A DNA stretch of 64,000 nt from DATAVB01 sp036267955 (lineage in GTDB: Bacteria > Actinomycetota > Actinomycetes > Mycobacteriales > QHCD01). The translations under genes were made by a program, and so were the position numbers. The stretch is taken from positions 28,702 through 92,701 of the forward strand of contig DATAVB010000147.1 of NCBI GenBank assembly GCA_036267955.1, in the 5' to 3' direction. The notes under the pieces are model-generated. The model was not told the origin of the DNA, ran no database searches, and worked only from the letters and a program-made list of their open reading frames with translations. Position 1 is the stretch's first letter. Each line of letters opens with the position of its first letter. Positions 33,340 to 40,208 of this stretch are shown here, piece after piece.

Positions 33340-34592
33340 AACACGTCCTCCGGTCGCAGAATGTCGGTGATCCCGTTCAGCGCGGCTGCGCCGGACTCGA
33401 CCTGCGCGGGGCGGACCAGGGCCGGCCGCGCTCCCGTGCTCGCCAGCCGCATCCACGCCTCGAACACCGCGCCGCCGGGGCCATAGCCGGCGCGCGGGTC
33501 GCTGGTCCGTTCATCCGGCAGCAGTACCGCGGTGTGTCGTACCGCCGGCACGCCCGGATCCTTGCGGGCCCGAGCCACCGCATCGGCGAATGCCCGACCG
33601 GTCGGCGTGACGGAGCCGTCCTCGGCGTAGAGGCCCAGGGTGTGCTCCAGATCCTTGAAATCGGTGAATCGGCGGCTCACCGCGTGCGACGACCACCAGG
33701 TCACGCCCCACAGCGACGGGCAGTCCAGCGCGTGCTGGACGGTGCCGTGCACGAAGGCGTCCAGGTCGCGGTCGGCGATGAGCGGCAGCGGCGCGCCGAC
33801 CTCCTGCAGCCACACCGGCCGGGCTGGGTCGTTGAGGTGCGCGGCCGCCTGCTCGATCAGGTATTCGGCGTGCCGCCGCACGATCTCCGAGTCCGACCCG
33901 TACCGCTGGACCGTCCCGTTGAACACCCAGGAGTGCACGGCGGCCAGGTCGCCGAGCTCGCCGACGTGGGCCGGCGTGAACGGATGGCCCTCGGAATAGA
34001 AGACCGCGTCGTAGGTGGAATGCAGGTGGGTCGCCTCCGGAGCGCCGGCCCGGCAGGCGGCCAGCAGCCGGGGCAGCCACGCGGTTATCTCGTCGAGGTT
34101 GGTCGGATATTCGGTGACCAGCAGGTTCATCTCGTTGCCGAGGGTGAGCCCGAGGAAGCCGGGCTCGTCGCGCAGCCGCCGGGCGACCGCGGTGAGCAGC
34201 TCCTCCTCGGCGGCGACGACATCCGGGTCGGCGTAGATGCTGCGGCGGTGCCGGGTGGAGAGCCAGACGGGCATGAACTCCATCCCCGACATGTGGCCCT
34301 GCAGCACATCGACGTTGGTGTCGAGGCCGGCTGCCTTCGCCCGCCGGACCAGCTCGGCGAGCTGCTCCAGCACCACTGGCGCGATGAAGGACCGGTTGGG
34401 CTGCAGGTGCGGCCACAGCGCGAAGAGTCTGATGTGGTCCAGCCCCAGCGCGGCGAGCTGGTCGAAGTCGCGGGATGCGGCGTCCAGATCCAGGTCGTAC
34501 CAGCCGAAGAACCAGTCCTTGGACGGCGTGTAGTTGGCCCCGAAACGCAGTGGTCGGGCGCCGTGCACATTGGTCGACATTCGCCGGATCAT
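33336..34592 (-). CDS. TIM-barrel glycosidase (GH5-like)
   Basis: 418 residues, a clan GH-A type barrel. HIRLFALWPHLQPN marks beta-strand 2. The two expected catalytic glutamates are visible, acid/base Glu154 in LTLGNEMNLL after strand 4 and nucleophile Glu264 in VWLQEVGAP after strand 7, with WWSSHAVSRRF after strand 8. The exact family is uncertain between GH5 and a GH2/GH42 relative. No signal peptide. It is coupled to GH32 by a 4-base overlap, so the two enzymes probably attack one mixed oligosaccharide. ATG at 34592 or 34580. Confidence 0.8.
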   Translation of the reverse strand: MIRRMSTNVHGARPLRFGANYTPSKDWFFGWYDLDLDAASRDFDQLAALGLDHIRLFALWPHLQPNRSFIAPVVLEQLAELVRRAKAAGLDTNVDVLQGHMSGMEFMPVWLSTRHRRSIYADPDVVAAEEELLTAVARRLRDEPGFLGLTLGNEMNLLVTEYPTNLDEITAWLPRLLAACRAGAPEATHLHSTYDAVFYSEGHPFTPAHVGELGDLAAVHSWVFNGTVQRYGSDSEIVRRHAEYLIEQAAAHLNDPARPVWLQEVGAPLPLIADRDLDAFVHGTVQHALDCPSLWGVTWWSSHAVSRRFTDFKDLEHTLGLYAEDGSVTPTGRAFADAVARARKDPGVPAVRHTAVLLPDERTSDPRAGYGPGGAVFEAWMRLASTGARPALVRPAQVESGAAALNGITDILRPEDVL

Positions 34593-34614
34593 TTCAGGCC
34601 GGCGCTGTTCCTGG

Positions 34615-35172
34615 CTATTGGCCTTCGCCCTCTTCGGCGTAAACCCGGGCCGCGTACTTTTCGAGCGACTCCTCGCAACCGGCCAGGGCGTCGATCGTCT
34701 GCTGCCGGCCCGAGGCCTGGAGCACGTCGCGGTCGGTCACCTTGGCGAACCAGTTGCGCAGTTTGATCAGATCCTCGTCGTTCTCTTCCAACTCGGCGTA
34801 CGTGAAGTGCTTGGCCACGTACTCCTTCTGCAACTGGGCCTGGAAGTCCTGGCACTTGTCGACGATCTCCTCGTACTCGTCGTTGCGGGCGGCATTGAAG
34901 GCCGCGAGCACGTCTGAGCCGCCGGACAGCACATCACACGAGAGCAGCTGAGCGGTGCCACCCATTTCGGAGATGTCATTTCTCAGGGTGCGCAGGGCCC
35001 GCTCGGCCGCGGCGCTCGCCGGAAGCGCGGCCGCTGAGTTCTGCAGGTAGATCGCGCCGAGACCCTTCAGCCGGCGCCACACTCCGGCGCGCAGGCGGGT
35101 CGGCTCCGACGGGATGCGGTAGATGAGCAGCAGCCAGTGTGGCTGGCCTCCTGAGGGCACTGACATCTCCAT
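34615..35172 (-). CDS. ChrB N-terminal domain-like protein
   Basis: 185 residues. The opening (HWLLLIYRIPSEPTRLRAGV, then WRRLKGLGAIYLQNSAAALP) matches the N-terminal domain of chromate resistance protein ChrB. The remainder is helical and acidic (ELEENDEDLIKLRNWFAKV near 125-143). The C-terminal ChrB part (sensor/oxidoreductase-like) is absent, so the protein is shorter than ChrB. No chromate transporter chrA is nearby. It lies 22 bp before the GH5-like gene on the same strand and may share its transcript. The function is unclear. Confidence 0.8.
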   Translation of the reverse strand: MEMSVPSGGQPHWLLLIYRIPSEPTRLRAGVWRRLKGLGAIYLQNSAAALPASAAAERALRTLRNDISEMGGTAQLLSCDVLSGGSDVLAAFNAARNDEYEEIVDKCQDFQAQLQKEYVAKHFTYAELEENDEDLIKLRNWFAKVTDRDVLQASGRQQTIDALAGCEESLEKYAARVYAEEGEGQ

Positions 35173-35292
35173 TCCGCGCCGGTCCGTCGGAGACCACCCT
35201 AAGGCGTCGTCGGCGACCGGCTGGACGTTAGAGCCACGATAAAACGACTGTTACACTCCGGCACGCACGGATCCCGACCAAGGAGAGAGTAC

Positions 35293-36051
35293 GTGACCAG
35301 CGGAGCGCTGTTCCTCGCCGTGTTCCTGGCGTGTGTGGTGGAGGCAGTCGAGGCGACCACGATCGTGCTCGCAGCCGGCACCGCGCGCGACTGGCGCTCG
35401 GCCTTCACCGGCACGGCCGCCGGCCTCGTCGTCCTGGCGGCGATCACCGCGGTGCTCGGGCCGGCGGTCTCCGCGATCCCGCTGCGCGGCCTGCGGGTCG
35501 CTGTCGGCGGCCTGCTGCTGGTCTTCGGACTGCAGTGGCTGCGCAAGGCCGTACTGCGCGCCAGTGGGCACAAGTCGCTGCACGACGAGGCCGAGATCTA
35601 CCGCACCGAGCTGGCCGCCGCCACCGCGGCACCGGCCCGCGGCCGGCTCTCCGTGCCGGACTGGTACGCCTTCACGCTCTCCTTCAAGGGCGTCGTCCTG
35701 GAAGGTCTCGAGGTGGCCTTCATCGTGCTGACCTTCGGCAGCAACCAACACAACATCCCGCTGGCCGCACTCGCCGCACTCGCGGCGGTCGTCCTGGTCG
35801 TGGTGGCTGGCGTCGCGATCCGCGCACCTCTCGCTCGCGTACCGGAGAACACGATGAAGTTCGTCGTCGGCGTGATGCTCACCGCCTTCGGCACGTTCTG
35901 GGGCGGCGAAGGCGCCGGCGCGCACTGGCCCGGCTCGGATGCGGCGCTACTCGTACTCGTCCCCGCGATCGCCTGTTTCGCCGTGTTCCTGGTCTATCTG
36001 CTGCGCCGGGCCGGTGCGGCCCGCCCCGTCGCCGCGGAGGTTCACTCATGA
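35293..36051 (+). CDS. COG4280-type integral membrane protein
   Basis: 252 residues with about 6-7 helices arranged as two related halves. Each half opens with an acidic membrane motif, VVEAVEATTIVLA near 13-25 and VVLEGLEVAFIVLTFG near 137-152, reminiscent of cation transporters with E-x-x-E motifs. Transport of a metal ion is plausible but unproven. The GTG start follows AAGGAGAG. The stop overlaps the ATG of a small membrane protein (ATGA), so they form a two-gene unit. Confidence 0.82.
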   Translation: MTSGALFLAVFLACVVEAVEATTIVLAAGTARDWRSAFTGTAAGLVVLAAITAVLGPAVSAIPLRGLRVAVGGLLLVFGLQWLRKAVLRASGHKSLHDEAEIYRTELAAATAAPARGRLSVPDWYAFTLSFKGVVLEGLEVAFIVLTFGSNQHNIPLAALAALAAVVLVVVAGVAIRAPLARVPENTMKFVVGVMLTAFGTFWGGEGAGAHWPGSDAALLVLVPAIACFAVFLVYLLRRAGAARPVAAEVHS

Positions 36052-36251
36052 TTTCCCGACTCCGCGCCTTCGGCGCCTTCTGGTACGACTTCGTCATCGG
36101 CGACGACTGGCGAGTCGCCGTCGGCGTCGTCGCGGCACTCGTCATCACCTACGCGGTCAGTACGACCACGGTCCCCGCGTGGTGGCTGGTGCCGGCGGCG
36201 GTCGTCGTTCTGCTGCCGATGAGTCTCTGGCAGGCCGTCCGCAAACGCTGA
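36048..36251 (+). CDS. Small membrane protein coupled to the COG4280-type protein
   Basis: 67 residues with two hydrophobic segments (about 22-40 and 45-60), opened by RLRAFGAFWYDFVIGDDWRV, a conserved-looking amphipathic start that I have seen next to COG4280-type genes in other actinobacteria. The start overlaps the preceding stop by 4 bases. It is probably an accessory subunit; the function is unknown. Confidence 0.8.
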   Translation: MISRLRAFGAFWYDFVIGDDWRVAVGVVAALVITYAVSTTTVPAWWLVPAAVVVLLPMSLWQAVRKR

Positions 36252-36273
36252 TCGGTGCTGCTACTGCGCACAA

Positions 36274-39200
36274 TCACGGCTTGGTGAGCAGCCCGCGGTC
36301 ATAGGCGATGGCGACGGCCTCGGCCCGGCGGCTCGCGCCCAGTTTCGACATCACCCGGGACAGGTGCACGCTGACTGTTTTCTCACTGATGTAGAGCTCC
36401 TCGCCCACCTGGCGATTGGTCCGGCCCAGGGCGACCCGCTCCAGCACGTCCCGCTCCCGACCGGTGAACGGATCCACCTCGTCGCGCTCGGGAGCCTCGC
36501 CGGGCAGCTCGATGCGGGCCCGCCGCGCCAGTCCGACGACAGCCTCGGCCAGCGGCTTGGCCCCCAGCCGCCGGGCCACCTCGTGCGCCGCCAGCAACTC
36601 TGCCGAGGCAAGGTCGGCATCACTCGCGACACCGGTGGCGAGCAGGGCCTCGGCGTGGTGCCAGCGGCACATCGCCTGCTCGTACACCGCACCGTAGCCG
36701 AACCCGTCGACCGCATCGGCCCACAGCTTCGGATCAGCCGGACCGTCCAATCCGGCGGCCGCTGCCTCGAGCCGGGCCAGCCACGCCTGCCCTTCCAGCC
36801 CCAGTGATCCGCCGCGGGGCCGGCCCTGCTCCACGCACGATCGGCCGTGCCGCAGCAATTCCTTGGCCAGCTCGGTCGCCTCGGCCAGGGCCGCGCCGTC
36901 CCCGCGCTGGCGCGCCTCGACCGCACGGGCGGCGCCGGCCGACACTCCCAATGCGCAAAGCCGAACGCCGCCGAGGCCCCACGGCTCAATCTGCTCCAAC
37001 CAGTCGATCGACTCCCGGGCCCGGGTCGCGGCGATCGCGTAGTCGCCCTTCCAGCAGGCCAGCTCCGCGCCCGCCGCCCCGGCGCCGAGCATGATCAGGG
37101 AGTCGGCCCGTCGCTGGGCCCGCAGGTCGGCCACCAACCGCTCGGCATCGGCGAACTCGCCCCGGGACACCACGATGTGGACCCAGGAGGCGGTCATCCG
37201 CGCCGCGACGGCGTCGGACACACCGCGCAGCGGCCGGCCGGTGGTGTCACCGGTGGGCCAGTCTCCGCTGATATAGCGCAGGAAAAGCTGTCTGGCGCGC
37301 AACTCGATCCCGAAGCTCGACCAGGTGAGGCCCACCATGGCGGCATAGGCGATGCCCTCGTCGTAGACGCGCAGCGCGTTCGCGATGTCGGCCTGATCGT
37401 CGTAGCTGAGCGCCAGGAAGAAGCGGGCCCGCAGCTCCACGTTGAGCGAACCCGCCGCCTGGGCCTTGCGTTGCGCCTCGCGCAGCAGGTCGCGCGCCCG
37501 CCCGGTGTCGCCGCCGAACTCGGCCAGGCCACCCATGGTGATCAGCGCATCGGCTTCTGCCCCGCCCGAGCCGGCGGCTTGTGCGTCAACGACCGCGTTC
37601 CTGGCACTCCACCACGCCTCGTCGGGTTGGTCTATCGCGCGCTGCATGGTGGCCCTGGTGGCCAGGATCCAGGCCCGACCACGCGAGGATTCGGCGTCCT
37701 TCACCAGCTTCCAGGCGTGGGCGATCGCCTCGACCGCCTCGTCCCAGGTGGTTTCCAGCATCATCATCGCCTGCGCCAACCGGCGCCAGAGGTTGGCCGC
37801 CTCGATCACCGGCATGTCGTCGTCGATTGTCGCGACGGCCGACCGCGCATAGGCGATGGCGCGTTCCGGCTCGCCCGATGTGCCGGCGAAGTAGGACGCC
37901 TCGCTCAGGAGCGTCAACTCATCGACGCCCGGCGGCCGGTCCGCCTCCGGCACCGCGTCCCAGATCCGCAACGCCTGCTCGATATGGCCCAGCGCGGCGG
38001 CCGGAGCGCCGAGTTTCTCCGCCTGGTCGGCGGCCCGCTTGGACGCTGACAGCGCAGTGGCCAGGTCGTTGCTCTGCAGGCTGTGGTATGCCAGCAGAGC
38101 GTCGCGGTTTCGGTGCGCGGCGTCCACGAGCAGGTGCTCCGCGTAGTTGTGGTGGATCCGGGACCGCTCACCGGGCAGAAGGTCGGCGTAGACCGCCTCC
38201 TGCAGCAGGGCGTGCCGGAAGGCGTAGAACCCGTTCTCGACGACCAGGACGTGGTGTTGCACGGCCTCGCGCAGCGCCTCGTCCAGCTCCAGCTCGCCGA
38301 GACCGGCCACCTCGGTCAGCACCTTGTGCGACACCGAGCCATCGGCGACGGAGACCATCCGCAAGACCCGCTGGCTGTCGGCCGAGAGGCGCTCCACCCG
38401 GGACAGCAGAACCTCGGCCAGTCCGGCCGGTAGCTCCGATCCGTCCTCGCGGGACGCCAACAGCTCCTCGATGAAGAACGGGTTGCCCTGCGAACGCTCG
38501 ATCACATCGGCCACCACTGACGGCGCCAGGGACTCCTCGGCCAGCAGGTCGACGAAGACCCGGACATCCGCCTCGCTGAAGGGCCGCACCTCGACCCGCT
38601 CGACCGCCGGCGCCCGCACCAGCTCGGCCAGCAGCGCGCGCAGCGGATGCCGCCGATACAGATCCTCCTCGCGGTAACTCGCCACCACGAGGAGGCGCTG
38701 ACCGCGCAGCCGGGAGATCAGGAAGGACACCAGATTTCGGGTCGAGCCGTCGGCCCAGTGCAGATCCTCGACGACCAGCACCACCGGCTGCCGCTCGGCC
38801 AGATCGGTCAGCAGGCCGAGAACGGCGTCAAAGAGCTGCAGCTGCCCCAGATCGTGCTCGGTCCGGACACTCCGCGAGGCGTCCCGGTCGGCCGAGGAGT
38901 CCGTACTGTGCTCCGAACGGTCCGGCGGCGCCGCCATCTGCGGCAGCAGCCGGCCGAGCGCTCCCCGGGCGGCGACGGCGTCGGCGACCGCCGCATCGTG
39001 TGATGCGGCCAGCGGGGTCAGTGCCTCAGCGAAGGGCAGATAGGGAAGGCCGCCCTCGCGGACATCCAGGCAACGGCCGGTGAGCACGAGCGCGCCGCGC
39101 GCCGAGGCCAGTCCGGCGAGCTCGGTGAGCACCCGGGTCTTGCCGACCCCGGCGTCACCGGACAGCAGCACCGCTCCGGCCTCGCCGCGCTCGGCGCGCG

Positions 39201-39282
39201 TCAACGCCGCCCGCAACCGCCGCATCTCGGCGGCGCGGGCGACTAGCGGTATTCCGGAACCAAGTCTGGGCACAAGGCGCAT
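36274..39282 (-). CDS. LuxR family regulator with AAA-type ATPase domain (LAL family)
   Basis: 1002-residue large ATP-binding LuxR regulator. Domains: P-loop NTPase (Walker A GDAGVGKT at 42-49, Walker B VVLVVEDLHWAD near 170), an alpha-helical TPR-like middle (about 380-900), and a C-terminal LuxR HTH (FTGRERDVLERVALGRTNRQ, then VGEELYISEKTVSVHLSRVM). LAL proteins activate catabolic or secondary-metabolic genes in response to a ligand, often a sugar. It follows a small gene by 6 bp on the same strand and is likely co-transcribed with it. No obvious target cluster is adjacent. Confidence 0.95.
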   Translation of the reverse strand: MRLVPRLGSGIPLVARAAEMRRLRAALTRAERGEAGAVLLSGDAGVGKTRVLTELAGLASARGALVLTGRCLDVREGGLPYLPFAEALTPLAASHDAAVADAVAARGALGRLLPQMAAPPDRSEHSTDSSADRDASRSVRTEHDLGQLQLFDAVLGLLTDLAERQPVVLVVEDLHWADGSTRNLVSFLISRLRGQRLLVVASYREEDLYRRHPLRALLAELVRAPAVERVEVRPFSEADVRVFVDLLAEESLAPSVVADVIERSQGNPFFIEELLASREDGSELPAGLAEVLLSRVERLSADSQRVLRMVSVADGSVSHKVLTEVAGLGELELDEALREAVQHHVLVVENGFYAFRHALLQEAVYADLLPGERSRIHHNYAEHLLVDAAHRNRDALLAYHSLQSNDLATALSASKRAADQAEKLGAPAAALGHIEQALRIWDAVPEADRPPGVDELTLLSEASYFAGTSGEPERAIAYARSAVATIDDDMPVIEAANLWRRLAQAMMMLETTWDEAVEAIAHAWKLVKDAESSRGRAWILATRATMQRAIDQPDEAWWSARNAVVDAQAAGSGGAEADALITMGGLAEFGGDTGRARDLLREAQRKAQAAGSLNVELRARFFLALSYDDQADIANALRVYDEGIAYAAMVGLTWSSFGIELRARQLFLRYISGDWPTGDTTGRPLRGVSDAVAARMTASWVHIVVSRGEFADAERLVADLRAQRRADSLIMLGAGAAGAELACWKGDYAIAATRARESIDWLEQIEPWGLGGVRLCALGVSAGAARAVEARQRGDGAALAEATELAKELLRHGRSCVEQGRPRGGSLGLEGQAWLARLEAAAAGLDGPADPKLWADAVDGFGYGAVYEQAMCRWHHAEALLATGVASDADLASAELLAAHEVARRLGAKPLAEAVVGLARRARIELPGEAPERDEVDPFTGRERDVLERVALGRTNRQVGEELYISEKTVSVHLSRVMSKLGASRRAEAVAIAYDRGLLTKP

Positions 39283-39288
39283 TGTCGC

Positions 39289-39594
39289 CTAACCGACTGA
39301 CACTTCGCTCTTCTCTTTCGCTACCGGCTCGTGTCGCGGCTGGCTTGATGCCGATTCGGGTCGCATCTGATTCGGCACCGGCTGGTGCCGCGACTGGTTC
39401 CCTACCGACTGGTCAATGGGCGCCGGCGCCCGGACCTGCTCCTGTACGGGACGTTGCGCGACACCGGCGCGCCGGCCGAACCAGCGGACGTTGTGCCGCT
39501 TCTGCAGGCGCAGGTTGCGACGGGTCTGGTACAGGTTGTCGATCCGGTAGGCGACCTCGGCCTGCGTTGCGTCGAATACAAAGTTGTTGATCAT
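39289..39594 (-). CDS. Hypothetical protein with RHxPV repeats
   Basis: 101 residues, family not recognised. The N-terminal 40 residues are helical and basic (VAYRIDNLYQTRRNLRLQKR). The C-terminal half is Pro/Gln-rich with a loose repeat (QSRHQPVP, QPRHEPVA) and is probably disordered. GGAGGAC stands 7 bases before the ATG, a strong argument that it is expressed. It lies 6 bp upstream of the LAL regulator gene. Three CCTAAGGC elements occupy its upstream region. Confidence 0.7.
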   Translation of the reverse strand: MINNFVFDATQAEVAYRIDNLYQTRRNLRLQKRHNVRWFGRRAGVAQRPVQEQVRAPAPIDQSVGNQSRHQPVPNQMRPESASSQPRHEPVAKEKSEVSVG

Positions 39595-39648
39595 GGTTGG
39601 CGTCCTCCGACGTGTCTGGGTGCTTCCTTTGGCACGCTCCAGACTCGT

Positions 39649-39743
39649 CCTAAGGCAGGGCGGTCGGCATCGGAAGAACGCCTAGCCTTCTGCCGTCTCA
39701 GTGCCTTAGATCAGGCAGGTCGGCGATGACGGTGCCTAAGGCC
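39649..39743. promoter_or_regulatory. Three CCTAAGGC elements upstream of the small gene-LAL operon
   Basis: CCTAAGGCA (39649-39657), inverted GTGCCTTAG (39701-39709) and GGTGCCTAAGGCC (39731-39743) repeat the same core in the 200 bp before the small gene. A fourth copy (CCCTAAGGCG near 35197) lies before the ChrB-like gene. They could be operator sites, possibly for the LAL protein. Confidence 0.4.
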
Positions 39744-39794
39744 CTGGCGGGCTCGCCCGGCCCGTTCCCGAACAGCACAGCCGGGGCGCATGCA

Positions 39795-39846
39795 TGATCG
39801 TGAGTGGATTTGGTACCCGCTGAGGTATCAAATCCACTCACGATCA
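39795..39846. terminator. 23-bp hairpin in the jetC-LAL interval
   Basis: tgatcgtgagtggatttg (39795-39812) and its exact complement (39829-39846) continue through G-T, T-A, A-T, C-G and C-G pairs to a 23-bp stem with a 6-base loop. No T-run follows. It sits between the LAL operon promoter and the DUF222 remnant. It may be a terminator or an extragenic repeat similar in architecture to the hairpin near lon. Confidence 0.65.
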
Positions 39847-39942
39847 CAGCGATCTTCTGTTGGTTGGGTTTCGATTTCCGGGGCAGGCTCGCCGCCGAAT
39901 TCCGTTGGGGAGTTTGTCGGACCCTTGTTCTACGTTGGTGTC

Positions 39943-40168
39943 ATGACCGCTGGCGCAAGCCGTACGGGGAAGGGTTGTGGGGCACGGGAATCTCCCGACC
40001 GTTGCTGGTGAGCGACCTCACGTGACCGTGACGATGTCGCTGGCCGATCCACAAGCCGGCACCGGCCATGGGACGTTGAACACTGGTGCCCCGATCAGCC
40101 CCGAAACCGCCCGCCGCATCGCCTGCGACTCCTCGGTAATTCCGATCGTGCTCGGCAGCCAGGGCGAA
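39943..40168 (+). pseudogene. DUF222/HNH endonuclease remnant
   Basis: The frame from 39977 reads RPHVTVTMSLADPQAGTGHG then TLNTGAPISPETARRIACDS and IPIVLG, which is the central segment of actinobacterial DUF222-HNH endonucleases. No upstream DUF222 half and no HNH nuclease half follow; the frame ends in unrelated sequence near 40168. An ATG at 39943 with a plausible promoter before it, in another frame, may be the original start. It is a relic left by internal and terminal deletion, positioned exactly where jetD would be expected after jetC, though on the opposite strand. Confidence 0.75.
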
Positions 40169-40208
40169 ACGACCGCGGCGAAACCTGACGCATACGGGAC
40201 GGTTGAGG

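Noticed and set aside
39790..40025. Two overlapping short plus-strand frames beside the DUF222 remnant
   Set aside because: Both begin inside or next to the hairpin and contain no recognisable protein sequence.
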